Notes under the pieces: generated by a model
Told to the model about the DNA's origin: nothing
Databases searched by the model: none
What the model saw: the letters and a program-made list of their open reading frames with translations, nothing else
Part shown: positions 36,372-45,527 of the stretch, piece by piece
Numbering within the stretch: the stretch's first letter is position 1
Layout of the letters: each line of letters opens with the position of its first letter
Assembly: GCA_947479905.1 (NCBI GenBank)
Contig: CANKBJ010000009.1
Span: 1-46,187, forward strand
Origin: Bradyrhizobiaceae bacterium
GTDB lineage: Bacteria; Pseudomonadota; Alphaproteobacteria; Rhizobiales; Xanthobacteraceae
Length of the DNA: 46,187 bases
Reading direction: 5' to 3'
Made by a program: the position numbers and the translations under genes

Positions 36372-36375
36372 CACC

Positions 36376-36406
36376 CGGGATGCGAATGTTAGAATCGGAC
36401 CACTAG
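36376..36406. repeat. 31-bp repeat, copy 2 (inverted relative to 9725-9755)
   Basis: The bases from CGGGATGCG to CCACTAG are the exact reverse complement of 9725-9755. The copy sits 66 bases upstream of the MBL hydrolase start. Confidence 0.85.
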
Positions 36407-36472
36407 AATGCGGACTGGATCGCAGCCTTGCCGGACTGTACAAAGCCACCGGCCTAAAACAATTCGTGGAGG

Positions 36473-37384
36473 ATGCCCGTGCCCGCTTCGATGCAAGGCG
36501 AACTGCAGCCGACGGTTCTTCGCTTCAAGCTCGGTGGCTTCGAGGTCGCGACCATTCTCGACAGCAAGGGCGTCCGCGAAGGCCTGTCGCCGCTCTACGG
36601 CGCCAATGCGTCGGCCGAGGCCGTTCAGGCTCTGGCCCGCGCCAATAATATCGACCCGCACCGCCTCGAGCATCCGAACATTCCGACTTTGCTCAATACC
36701 GGCAAGGAGCTGATCCTGTTCGACACCGGCAATGGCTTTTTGCCGCGCGACTACGAGCAGCTCAAGACCCGCATGCCGATGGGCAATCTGGCCGCGCGGC
36801 TTTCGCTGCTTGGCCATAAACCGGAAGACATCGATGTCGTGGTGCTGACGCACGGCCATCCGGACCATATTGGCGGGCTCGTCGACGGCGGTAAGCCGGT
36901 CTATCCGAATGCACGCTATGTGTTCGGCGCCGCCGAATATGACTTCTGGAAAAAGAACGAGGGCGTGCGCGAGGCGCGCGTGTTCAATCAAAAGCTGTTC
37001 ATGAAAGTCTGCGAGCCGCTGGCGCCGCGCGCGACGTTTATCAAGCCGGGCGACGCGGTCGCGTCCGGCGTCACCGCGGTCGATGCTTTCGGCCATGCGC
37101 CCGGCCTGCTGGCATTTCATGTCGAGAGCGAAGGCAAAAGGCTGATGGTGACCGCCGATACGTTCACGCATTATGTGATGGCGGTGCAGCGGCCCGACTG
37201 GCATTTCGAAATGGACGACGACAAGGACAAGGCCGTCGTCACCCGCGCGCGCATGCTCGATCTGCTGGCGAATGAACGAATCTTCGTGGCGAGCTTCCAC
37301 ATGCCGTTCCCGGCCATCGGCTGGATCGACAAATCGGCGGCCGGCTATCGCTGGGTGCCGCACAGCTATCAGATGAATGTGTAA
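36473..37384 (+). CDS. MBL-fold metallo-hydrolase
   Basis: The 303-residue protein has the metallo-beta-lactamase metal motif THGHPDH (126-132), FDTGNG (83-88), a downstream FGHAPG loop and the TADTFTH aspartate. The closest general group is the lactonase-like/AttM or GloB-type MBL hydrolases; the substrate cannot be told. There is no clear signal peptide, so it is probably cytoplasmic. ATG 36473 is 66 bases after the repeat cluster. Confidence 0.9.
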   Translation: MPVPASMQGELQPTVLRFKLGGFEVATILDSKGVREGLSPLYGANASAEAVQALARANNIDPHRLEHPNIPTLLNTGKELILFDTGNGFLPRDYEQLKTRMPMGNLAARLSLLGHKPEDIDVVVLTHGHPDHIGGLVDGGKPVYPNARYVFGAAEYDFWKKNEGVREARVFNQKLFMKVCEPLAPRATFIKPGDAVASGVTAVDAFGHAPGLLAFHVESEGKRLMVTADTFTHYVMAVQRPDWHFEMDDDKDKAVVTRARMLDLLANERIFVASFHMPFPAIGWIDKSAAGYRWVPHSYQMNV

Positions 37385-37390
37385 CCATTC

Positions 37391-37489
37391 GTCGTCCCGG
37401 CCGAGCGCGATTGCGCGAGGGCCGGGACCCATACTCCGCGGCCTATCGATAAGGCACGGCGTATGGGTCCCCGCTTTCGCGGGGACGAC
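37391..37489. repeat. 99-bp palindromic repeat
   Basis: GTCGTCCC (37391-37398) and GGGACGAC (37482-37489) flank inner arms GGGACCCATACTCCGC / GGCGTATGGGTCCC and the GTCCCCGC-TTTC-GCGGGGAC hairpin. It lies between the convergent MBL and holA genes, the same kind of position as the elements at 1685 and 24072. Confidence 0.85.
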
Positions 37490-37497
37490 AAGTGGAG

Positions 37498-38529
37498 TTA
37501 AGCTTCCCGCCGCCGCGCATTGACGGCGATCGACAGCAGCGTGCGTTGCGCGATCGCCTCCGCCAAAGGCGCATTGCGGCGGGCGTCGAGCGAGGCCTCG
37601 GCGAGTTGTTCCATTGCGCGCACCAGCCGCGCCGGCGACCAAACACGCAGCGCGTCGCCGACCTTGCGTTCGCGGCTGAAATGCACCGGCGGCGCGCCAC
37701 GTTTCATCGCGAACTCGATCGAATCGCCGTCGTCGACGGCGAGCTTCATCTTGTGCAAGTTGGCGACCTGGCGGATCGCCGCCGAGATGATCGCCGCCGG
37801 TGATGAGCCGCCGGCGCGCGCCTTGTTGAATTCGGTTTCGACGTCGCGGGTGTTGCCGGAAAATGCCGCGTCGACGACGCCATCGAGCGCCAGCGCCGAG
37901 GCATCCGCCACCACCGCCATCACGTCGGCAAGTTCGACCCGTCCCTGGCCGCTCGCATATAGCGCGAGCTTTCGGATTTCGTTGCGCGAGGCGAGACGAT
38001 CGCCGCCGAGCAGCGTCACCAGGCTGGCGCGCGCATCGGGCGCGATGGTCAGCTGCGCGTCACGCATTTCACTGTCGATCAGCTGACCGAGCGCGGCACC
38101 GTTATCGACGTAACAGGGCAGCGCCGCCGCGGTCTTTGCCTTCTCGATCATCGTGCGCAGCGGCGAGGTCTTCTTCAGGTCGCCGGCCTCGATGATGATG
38201 CGGCATTCATCCGACGGCGCCGCCAGCACCGGCTCGACCGAGGCGGCGATATTGCGCGAGCCGGCCTTGACCAGCACGGCGCGGCGGCCGCCGAACAAAG
38301 GCACGGTATGCGCTTCGTCGACCAGCCGCGACGGATTACCGGCGAGGTCTTCACCCTCGATCCGAACGAAGGCGAACGGATCGTTGGGATCGTCGACCGA
38401 GGCCTTGACCAGCGCATCGACCCGTTCGCGCACCAGCCCGGCGTCGGGTCCATAGACCAGCACGATCGGCTGGCGCGGGTCCGGCCTGGCGATGAAGCGA
38501 TCGACGTCGGCGGCTTTGATGGCGGTCAT
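37498..38529 (-). CDS. holA: DNA polymerase III delta subunit
   Basis: HolA is the clamp-loader subunit that opens the beta clamp. The 343-residue protein shows the family pattern MTAIKAADVDRFIARPDPRQPIVLVYGPDAGLVRERVDAL and the RNEIRKLALYA segment (about 180-190) typical of delta. The Walker motif is degenerate, as usual for delta. It follows lptE on the same strand, the conserved leuS-lptE-holA order. Confidence 0.95.
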   Translation of the reverse strand: MTAIKAADVDRFIARPDPRQPIVLVYGPDAGLVRERVDALVKASVDDPNDPFAFVRIEGEDLAGNPSRLVDEAHTVPLFGGRRAVLVKAGSRNIAASVEPVLAAPSDECRIIIEAGDLKKTSPLRTMIEKAKTAAALPCYVDNGAALGQLIDSEMRDAQLTIAPDARASLVTLLGGDRLASRNEIRKLALYASGQGRVELADVMAVVADASALALDGVVDAAFSGNTRDVETEFNKARAGGSSPAAIISAAIRQVANLHKMKLAVDDGDSIEFAMKRGAPPVHFSRERKVGDALRVWSPARLVRAMEQLAEASLDARRNAPLAEAIAQRTLLSIAVNARRREA

Positions 38530-38557
38530 GGCGCGTCTTAACCGCGGCGCGGAAGCA

Positions 38558-39115
38558 TTACGCTCCGGCGGCGAAATAGGAGGCGAGGCGCGAGCGGATA
38601 TTGTCGGCGATCACCTTGGCGGCGCGGTTCTCCGCGTCGATCAGGCCGCGGTCGCCGGCGAAGCGCTGCTGCTGGCCGGGAATATTGTACGACACGCGCG
38701 AGAAGGTCGTACCCTTGATCACCGGCTTGCCAGTGGCGTTGTCGAACAAGATATAGGACGCGTTGATGCCGTAATTCTGAATTTCCGGGCGCGCGCTATT
38801 GATATCGACGATGACCTGCACCCGGGTGGAGCTTAGCTGGATGTCCAGCCGGTAGGCCGCCGCCGCCGCCCGGCCGCCCCCGGTCAAATCGAACAGCAAC
38901 TGGTCGCGCATCTCGATGCCGACGCGCGCAATCCGGGTGCCATTCTCGGCCTTGATCGGCGGCACTTCGACAGCGCTCAGCTTGTCGCTGAGCGAACTGC
39001 CGCCAACGCCAACCGAGCGGTCGCCATAGAGCGGCTGGAAGCAGCCGGCCGTCAGTCCGGCGATCGATAGCGCCAGAAGAAGCCGCGGCAGACGAGGGGC
39101 ATTAGGCGACGACAT
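38558..39115 (-). CDS. lptE: LPS assembly lipoprotein LptE
   Basis: LptE is the outer-membrane lipoprotein that plugs LptD and helps insert lipopolysaccharide. The 185-residue protein has a signal peptide with lipobox LTAGC (C25) and the C-GFQPLYG-like start ([10 protein letters not shown]) characteristic of alphaproteobacterial LptE. Its start overlaps the leuS stop by 14 bases and it precedes holA. Confidence 0.93.
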   Translation of the reverse strand: MSSPNAPRLPRLLLALSIAGLTAGCFQPLYGDRSVGVGGSSLSDKLSAVEVPPIKAENGTRIARVGIEMRDQLLFDLTGGGRAAAAAYRLDIQLSSTRVQVIVDINSARPEIQNYGINASYILFDNATGKPVIKGTTFSRVSYNIPGQQQRFAGDRGLIDAENRAAKVIADNIRSRLASYFAAGA

Positions 39116-41738
39116 TCACGATCCTCTGCGGGACGACAATGACCTTTTTCGGGCTTTTGCCGTCCAGCGCCTTTATTACCGCATCGAGGGCCAGAACGGC
39201 AGCCTTTATCTCGGATTCTCCGGCATCCCGGGGGACCGTCACGTCGGCGCGCTTCTTGCCGTTGACCTGAACCGGCAAAGTAACCGTGTTTTCGACCAAA
39301 AGCTCAGGCTCGACCAGCGGCCAGGCCTCGGTGGCGACCAGGGTCTTATGCCCCATGGCCGCCCAGCACTCCTCGGCCAGATGCGGCATCATCGGGTGGA
39401 ATAGCCGGACCAGAATGTCGCCGGCCTCGCGCAGGGCCCAGGCGAAATCCGGCGACGGCGCGGTTTCGGCCGAGCCGATGGCGTCCGACAGCGCATTGGC
39501 GAATTCGTAGATATGGGCGACGCAGCGGTTGAAGCGCAATTTGCCGATATCGTCGGAAACATTGCTAAGTGCGCGGTGGGCGGCCTTGCGCACCACCAAA
39601 GCCTGCTCGCCGAATGCGGCCGGACGCGCAGCGGGCGCGGCGATGCGCGCGATCTCGCCATTGAGCCGCCACAGCCGCTGCACGAAACGCCAGGCGCCCT
39701 GCACGCCTTCCTCGGTCCAGATCACGTCGCGCTCGGGAGGCGAGTCCGACAGCATGAACCACCGCGCGGTGTCGGCGCCGTAAGCTTCTATGATGTCGTC
39801 GGGATCGACGACATTCTTCTTCGACTTCGACATCTTCTCGATCGAGCCGATGTCGAGTGGCTCGCCGCTCGCCGTTAGCGTGGCGCGGCGGGTCTCACCC
39901 ATGCCTTCGATCGTGACATTGGCCGGCTCGACCCAGTCGCCGCCTTTCGACTTGTAGGTTTCGTGTACGACCATGCCCTGCGTGAACAGGCCGGCGAAAG
40001 GTTCGTCGAAATTGATGTGTCCGGTCTTGTGCATCGCGCGGGTGAAGAAGCGCGAATACAAAAGATGCAAAATCGCGTGCTCGATGCCGCCGATATACTG
40101 ATCGACCGGCAGCCATTCGTTCGCAGCCTTGGGCGTCGTCGGCGCGGTTTCGTTCCACGGATCGGTGAAGCGGGCGAAGTACCAGGAAGAATCGACGAAG
40201 GTATCCATCGTGTCGGTTTCGCGCCGCGCGTTGCCGGCGCATTGCGGACACTTGACGTTCTTCCAGGTGGGATGGCGGTCGAGCGGATTTCCGGGTCTGT
40301 CGAAATTGATGTCGTCCGGCAGCACGACGGGCAAGTCACTCGCCGGCACCGGCACAACGCCGCACTTGTCGCAATGGATGATCGGGATCGGACAGCCCCA
40401 ATAGCGCTGGCGCGAAATGCCCCAGTCGCGCAGGCGATAATTGACCTGACGCTGCGCCACGGCGCGGTTGCCGGCGGTCGACTTCTCAAGCCGCGAGGCA
40501 ACTTCCTCCTTCGCTTCATCGATGGTCTTGCCGTCGAGAAAGCGCGAATTGATCATGCGGCCGTCGCCGTCATAGGCCGTCTTGGTGATGACGAAAGTCG
40601 CCGGGTCCTGACCCGGCGGGCACACCACCGGCGTGTTGCCGAGGCCATATTTGTTGACGAAATCGAGGTCGCGCTGGTCGTGCGCCGGACAGCCGAAAAT
40701 CGCGCCGGTGCCGTAGTCCATCAAGATGAAATTGGCCACATAGACCGGCACGGTCCACTTCGGGTCGAGAGGATGTACGGCGCGAATGCCGGTGTCGAAG
40801 CCCATCTTCTCGGCGGTGTCGATGGCCTCTTGCGAGGTGCCGATGCGCTTGCACTCTTCAATGAAGGAAGCGAGCTTCGGATTTTTCGCGGCCGCCGCGG
40901 TGGCGAGCGGATGATCGGGTGCGACCGCCATGAACTTGGCGCCGAACAAAGTATCCGGCCGCGTGGTGAAGATTTCCAGTTCAGTCTCGCCGGACGGCAC
41001 GGTGGCAGCGTCGAGCATGAAGCGAACCAGCAGGCCTTCCGACTTGCCGATCCAGTTCTTCTGCATCAGGCGGACCTTGTCCGGCCAGCGGTCGAGTCCG
41101 TCGAGCGCCTTCAACAACTCCTCGGAGTAGTCGCTGATCTTGAAAAACCACTGGATCAGTTCGCGCTGCTCGACCAAAGCGCCGCTTCTCCAGCCGCGGC
41201 CGTCAATGACCTGCTCGTTGGCGAGTACGGTGTTGTCGACCGGGTCCCAGTTCACCTTCGATTGCTTACGCTCGACCAATCCTGCTTTCAGGAAATCGAG
41301 AAACATTTTCTGCTGGTGGCGGTAGTAGCTCGGGTCGCAGGTGGCGACCTCGCGCGCCCAGTCGAGCGACAGGCCCATCGACTTGAGCTGCTTCTTCATC
41401 GCTGCGATGTTGGCGTAGGTCCATTCCTTGGGATGGACCTTGCGGTCGATCGCCGCGTTTTCGGCCGGCATGCCGAAGGCGTCCCAGCCCATCGGATGCA
41501 GCACGGCGTGACCCATGGCCCGCTTGAAGCGCGCCACCACGTCGCCCATCGTGTAATTGCGCACATGCCCCATATGGATGCGCCCCGACGGGTAGGGGAA
41601 CATCTCGAGGACGTAGTATTTCGGCCGGGAGTCGTCGTTTTTGGTGGCGTAGATGCCCTGCTCGTCCCACAGCTTCTGCCAGCGGGTCTCGGCGGCGCGG
41701 GCGGCGTAGCGCTCGGTTTTGCTCGAATCGACGGTCAT
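39102..41738 (-). CDS. leuS: Leucyl-tRNA synthetase
   Basis: The 878-residue class I synthetase charges tRNA-Leu. It has the HIGH-type motif HMGH (55-58) in [15 protein letters not shown], the CP1 editing domain with the T-rich [10 protein letters not shown] segment, zinc-type cysteines ([15 protein letters not shown]), KMSKS at about 634 (KMSKSKKN), and the anticodon-binding C-terminus. It is first in the leuS-lptE-holA unit and overlaps lptE by 14 bases. Confidence 0.98.
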   Translation of the reverse strand: MTVDSSKTERYAARAAETRWQKLWDEQGIYATKNDDSRPKYYVLEMFPYPSGRIHMGHVRNYTMGDVVARFKRAMGHAVLHPMGWDAFGMPAENAAIDRKVHPKEWTYANIAAMKKQLKSMGLSLDWAREVATCDPSYYRHQQKMFLDFLKAGLVERKQSKVNWDPVDNTVLANEQVIDGRGWRSGALVEQRELIQWFFKISDYSEELLKALDGLDRWPDKVRLMQKNWIGKSEGLLVRFMLDAATVPSGETELEIFTTRPDTLFGAKFMAVAPDHPLATAAAAKNPKLASFIEECKRIGTSQEAIDTAEKMGFDTGIRAVHPLDPKWTVPVYVANFILMDYGTGAIFGCPAHDQRDLDFVNKYGLGNTPVVCPPGQDPATFVITKTAYDGDGRMINSRFLDGKTIDEAKEEVASRLEKSTAGNRAVAQRQVNYRLRDWGISRQRYWGCPIPIIHCDKCGVVPVPASDLPVVLPDDINFDRPGNPLDRHPTWKNVKCPQCAGNARRETDTMDTFVDSSWYFARFTDPWNETAPTTPKAANEWLPVDQYIGGIEHAILHLLYSRFFTRAMHKTGHINFDEPFAGLFTQGMVVHETYKSKGGDWVEPANVTIEGMGETRRATLTASGEPLDIGSIEKMSKSKKNVVDPDDIIEAYGADTARWFMLSDSPPERDVIWTEEGVQGAWRFVQRLWRLNGEIARIAAPAARPAAFGEQALVVRKAAHRALSNVSDDIGKLRFNRCVAHIYEFANALSDAIGSAETAPSPDFAWALREAGDILVRLFHPMMPHLAEECWAAMGHKTLVATEAWPLVEPELLVENTVTLPVQVNGKKRADVTVPRDAGESEIKAAVLALDAVIKALDGKSPKKVIVVPQRIVNVVA

Positions 41739-41848
41739 TTACGGCTCTTTTTAAGGAGCCGGGAGGTGACATGAAAGGGCCGCGCCGGTCAACGGGGCGG
41801 TTTTTGGGGGCGCTTGACGAGGGGCCCGGTTTCACTGGCATTAGAGCG

Positions 41849-42532
41849 ATGACAGACGATTTGCCCGATGCCGCCCATGCCACCGACCGCCTCGCCTCCG
41901 TCCGGACGCAAATAGCGCGCGCCTGCAAGGACGCGGGCCGCGACCCGTCCGAGGTGACTTTGGTGGCGGTGTCGAAAACCTTTGACGCCGGTGCGATCGA
42001 GCCGGTGATCGCCGCCGGCCAGCGCGTGTTCGGCGAAAACCGCGTGCAAGAAGCCAAAGGCAAATGGCCGCCGCTGATGCAGACGCAAGCCGGAATTCAA
42101 TTGCATCTGATTGGGCCGCTGCAATCCAACAAGGCGAAGGAAGCGGTCGCGCTGTTCGACGCGATTCACTCGATCGACCGCGACAGCCTGTGCGAGGCAT
42201 TGGCGAAAGAGATCGCCGCGCAGAAGCGCGATCCGCTGCTGTTCGCGCAGATCAACACCGGTGCCGAGCCGCAAAAGGCAGGCGTGCTGCCGCAGGACGC
42301 CGATGCGTTCCTGAAGAAATGCGCGGAAACCTACGGGCTGAGGATTTCCGGACTGATGTGCATTCCGCCGGCGGACGAAGCGCCGGGCCCGCATTTCGCG
42401 CTCACCGCCAAGATCGCCAGGCGCAATGGCTTGAAGCTTTTATCGATGGGCATGAGCGCCGATTTTGCCGATGCGATTCTGCTCGGCGCGACTCATGTGC
42501 GCGTCGGTTCGGCGATATTCGGGGGAAGGTAG
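41849..42532 (+). CDS. yggS: YggS-family pyridoxal phosphate homeostasis protein
   Basis: The 227-residue PLP-binding protein keeps vitamin B6 and amino-acid balance; members have no known catalytic activity. The PLP lysine is in LVAVSKTF; other marks are FGENRVQEA, HLIGPLQSNK and the C-terminal SMGMSADF and VRVGSAIFG. The start at 41849 (MTDDLPDAAH) is taken because the frame upstream to 41771 is unconserved. It is divergent from leuS. Confidence 0.95.
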   Translation: MTDDLPDAAHATDRLASVRTQIARACKDAGRDPSEVTLVAVSKTFDAGAIEPVIAAGQRVFGENRVQEAKGKWPPLMQTQAGIQLHLIGPLQSNKAKEAVALFDAIHSIDRDSLCEALAKEIAAQKRDPLLFAQINTGAEPQKAGVLPQDADAFLKKCAETYGLRISGLMCIPPADEAPGPHFALTAKIARRNGLKLLSMGMSADFADAILLGATHVRVGSAIFGGR

Positions 42533-42537
42533 ACAAT

Positions 42538-42631
42538 GTAGCCCGGGTTGAGCCATCGGCCTTTCCGATGGCGTAACCCGGGGCTCTGTCAGACGGTGTC
42601 CCCGGGTTTCGCTTCGCTCCACCCGGGCTAC
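42538..42631. repeat. 94-bp inverted-repeat element
   Basis: GTAGCCCGGGT (42538-42548) and ACCCGGGCTAC (42621-42631) are exact 11-base inverted ends, with a CCATCGG/CCGATGG inner hairpin. The GTAGCCCGGGT type is a common proteobacterial dispersed repeat. It lies between the convergent yggS and HerA-like genes. Confidence 0.88.
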
Positions 42632-42642
42632 AAGTTACGCGA

Positions 42643-44568
42643 TCAGCGGAAACGCGACGGCATCATCGGGGATTTCGGCGCTTCGTTCAGGCTGTCGGCG
42701 AGCGGCCTTTTCAGCAGACTGGAGCGCAGCCCGTCCGGACGCGGCTGGGGCGGATTCATCGACGAGCCCGACTGTTGCGCCGATGCGTAGAGCGAGGCGC
42801 CGGGCGAAGGCTGCGGCGCATAGGCCGGTGCCGGGGAAGGAGCTTGCGCCGGCTGCAGCGCAGGCGACTCGAATGGCGACGGCGCATCGTCGTACAAATC
42901 GTCGCTCATGCGGTGGCTCATCGAGGCCGAGCGCCAGCGCTCGATCACGGTGGTCAACAAATCGCGATTCATGTTGGTGCCGGCATCCGAGCGCGTGTTG
43001 CCGGAAGCCTCAGAGTTCGGCCTCTTGTCGGCGGAGAGTTCGGCGAAACGCATGCGAGTCGGCAGCGCCACGCCGGAGCCAAAGGTGAAGACTTCGCGGG
43101 TGCCGAGCGAGGGAATGAAAGACAGCAGATTGGCGGCGGCGTCGGAGACGGCCGAGCGGATCAGTTTCTGGTCGCCCTCGTTCGACAGCCGCATGACGAA
43201 CAAAGTCGAGCACTGCGAGATGATGGTGGCGTCGATTTCCGCCGGACGCTGCGTCACCAGGCCGAGGAAAACGCCGTATTTGCGGCCTTCCTTGGCGATT
43301 CGCGACAGCGCCCGCTTGGTCGGGCCGAAACCGACATTCTTGTCGGCCGGTGCGTAGCGGTGCGCTTCCTCGCAGACGAACAGCAAAGGCGCGACGCCGT
43401 CCGACCACAGGCCGAAGTCGAAGGCCATGCGGCACAACACCGACACGACCGAGTCGACAACTTCAGCCGGGAAGCCGGCGAGTTGCATGATGGTCATCGG
43501 CTTGCCGTCCGGCGGCAGGCGGAACAGCGCACTGAGGATTTCCGCCATCGTGTCGCCGCCGATATTGGCGTTCTCGAACATGAAGGCGTAGCGCGGGTGA
43601 TTGCGGAAGGTCTGAATCCGGCTGATCAGCTTGTGATAGAGCGCGGCGCGCGAACGGTTCTCAAGCTTGCCCATGCGCTCGTCGAGGAGATTGATCAGAT
43701 CCTCGATGCGATAGGGCACCGGCGTATCGGCGGTGAAGCCGGAATCTTTCGGTTCGCGCTTCTTGGTCAGCAGGCCATTGCCGCCGCTCGCGCCATTGCG
43801 ATATTGCAGATAGGCGCCTTTGGCGAGCGGAATGACTTCCGACAGGATTTCGACTTCTTCCTCGACGCCGGGCCGGCCGCCGAAGAAGGCGTCGATGGTC
43901 TCCTCGAAATTGAACAGCCAGAACGGCAGCCGCAGATTGCGCGGATTGAGCACATTGGCCTTGTCGCCGAAGCAACGGCCATATTCGTTGTGCGGATCGA
44001 CCAGAAAGACGCGCAGGTTCGGACGGGTATCGAGAATCTTTTGCAGGATGATGGCGACGCCACTCGATTTGCCGACGCCGGTGGCGCCGAGAATGGCGAA
44101 GTGACGGCTGACCAGATTGTCGATGTCGATATGAACGCCGATATTCTGGTTCTGTTGCAGGTCACCGATATGGGCGTGGTCGGCATCGGCGGCGCCATAG
44201 ACCATGCGCAGTTCACGCTCGCCGAGCATGGCCGCGCTATCGCCGATGTTGGGATATTCGGTGACACCGCGCTGAAAGCGCGGTGCGCCACCGTTGCCGT
44301 TGAAAAGTTCGCCGATCAGGTCGAGGTGCGCGACCTTGCGGAACGGCTGGCCGCTACCGGCCACCTGCGCCGGTTGCTCGCTGACATCGGTGATCAGACC
44401 GATGATGATCGCCTTGGCGGTGGTCAGGCCCATGAAGCGGCCGACCGTCGGCGTCTCGCCGTTTCCGGCGCGCCCGGACAGATCGACGGTCGATTGCGAA
44501 CCGTTCACCGCGATGACGCGGCCGATCGGTTGCGGAACGGCAGTCATGGGAGTGTCCAGCACGCGCAA
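42643..44568 (-). CDS. HerA-like ATPase (DUF87)
   Basis: The 641-residue FtsK/HerA-superfamily ATPase has an N-terminal HAS-barrel region (PIGRVIAVNGSQSTVDL), Walker A GATGVGKS (161-168), Walker B LLFVCEEAHRY (about 388-398), the sensor QCSTLFVMRL segment and the Pro/Ala-rich C-terminal tail from about 560. Bacterial and archaeal HerA pumps DNA with the NurA nuclease in end resection; no nurA is adjacent, so this may act alone or with other partners. An in-frame ATG at 44547 is an alternative start. Confidence 0.9.
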   Translation of the reverse strand: MRVLDTPMTAVPQPIGRVIAVNGSQSTVDLSGRAGNGETPTVGRFMGLTTAKAIIIGLITDVSEQPAQVAGSGQPFRKVAHLDLIGELFNGNGGAPRFQRGVTEYPNIGDSAAMLGERELRMVYGAADADHAHIGDLQQNQNIGVHIDIDNLVSRHFAILGATGVGKSSGVAIILQKILDTRPNLRVFLVDPHNEYGRCFGDKANVLNPRNLRLPFWLFNFEETIDAFFGGRPGVEEEVEILSEVIPLAKGAYLQYRNGASGGNGLLTKKREPKDSGFTADTPVPYRIEDLINLLDERMGKLENRSRAALYHKLISRIQTFRNHPRYAFMFENANIGGDTMAEILSALFRLPPDGKPMTIMQLAGFPAEVVDSVVSVLCRMAFDFGLWSDGVAPLLFVCEEAHRYAPADKNVGFGPTKRALSRIAKEGRKYGVFLGLVTQRPAEIDATIISQCSTLFVMRLSNEGDQKLIRSAVSDAAANLLSFIPSLGTREVFTFGSGVALPTRMRFAELSADKRPNSEASGNTRSDAGTNMNRDLLTTVIERWRSASMSHRMSDDLYDDAPSPFESPALQPAQAPSPAPAYAPQPSPGASLYASAQQSGSSMNPPQPRPDGLRSSLLKRPLADSLNEAPKSPMMPSRFR

Positions 44569-44728
44569 AATCCTTATGTCGCCGCGGCGCGGCTTTATCG
44601 AATATGTCGCGCGCCACGATCACAAATAACACCGGGCGACTGTTGGATTGTTAATTTGGAATATATCCGCCACGTAGCCGCGCGGCATGCTTAATGTTCG
44701 GTAGCCGACATGGTGGCAATATAAACGC

Positions 44729-45259
44729 TTACTCAACCATAATTTTTGTTTGCGGACCGAGCCGCGTCAACAAATGGCGCAACGTGTCGAGGCGAAGCGC
44801 GACGCAACCGGCGGTCGGTGCGAATTGCGGTCGGGCGATATGAATGAACACGGCGCTGCCGCGCCCCGCCACGCGCGGCCGGGTGTTGTGATCCAGCTCG
44901 ATGATGAAGTCGTACAGATGGTCGGTGCGCGCCAGCCGGTCGGCACTGGAGTCCGGCGGCACCTTGACCGGCCGGTTGTAGTGGCGGCTGGACGGATCTT
45001 CGCACCAGCCGTCGTCGGGCCGGATCCGATGGACCGGCAGCAGGGTTGCCGGACAAGCATGCCGGTCGGCGCGCCACCATAGCCGCCGCAGCTGGAAGGT
45101 GCCGCGCGGCGTACCGCCGTCGCCTTCGCGCTTATTGGCCTTGATGCCGCCGCGCCCGAGCGCCACCGGCAGCGCCAGGGACCCGGCGACAAGCCAGCCC
45201 TGGCTCGGATTTCCCGGCCGGCGGCGGACCGCGATGCGTGAGAGGGTGTTTTTTTGCAT
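44729..45259 (-). CDS. L,D-transpeptidase (YkuD/ErfK family)
   Basis: The 176-residue protein ends with the YkuD catalytic motif FIHIARPQFAPTAGCVAL, with the nucleophilic Cys in the TAGC segment and the upstream His. These enzymes make 3-3 crosslinks or attach proteins to peptidoglycan. No signal peptide is evident from either possible start (ATG 45259, used here; GTG 45301), which is unusual for a cell-wall enzyme and may mean a start missed upstream or an internal role. Confidence 0.8.
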   Translation of the reverse strand: MQKNTLSRIAVRRRPGNPSQGWLVAGSLALPVALGRGGIKANKREGDGGTPRGTFQLRRLWWRADRHACPATLLPVHRIRPDDGWCEDPSSRHYNRPVKVPPDSSADRLARTDHLYDFIIELDHNTRPRVAGRGSAVFIHIARPQFAPTAGCVALRLDTLRHLLTRLGPQTKIMVE

Positions 45260-45527
45260 AAATGCCAGAAATGCGCCCGGATTTGCCAGATCCGGCCTCA
45301 CGGCCAGTTCAAGCTTCTCTTTTAGCCCCGAATGTAATACTTCGCGCGTCTGAACTTAGGCAAATTCGCACCCTGCCGGGATGACGGCGCGAACAGATTT
45401 TCCCAAATAGACCGAGCGCCGGTAAGATGGGGCGCGACAGGCGGCATGGCGTCGGGCCAAGGGCCTAAAGGTTTGGGCCGGGAACTTTGGCCGGGTGCCT
45501 TGGCGCCCGCGGAGGGATTTGAGAGCG

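Noticed and set aside
36389-37642. 417-codon frame antisense to the MBL hydrolase gene
   Set aside because: The MBL gene has the THGHPDH metal motif and full family pattern; the antisense frame crosses a repeat and shows no domain.
39963-41774. 603-codon open frame antisense to leuS
   Set aside because: The leuS product is convincing across the whole region with all synthetase motifs; long antisense frames are expected in high-GC genes with G/C at third positions.
42775-44694. 639-codon open frame antisense to the HerA-like gene
   Set aside because: It mirrors the ATPase gene; the translated product is arginine-rich low-complexity sequence with no family motifs.
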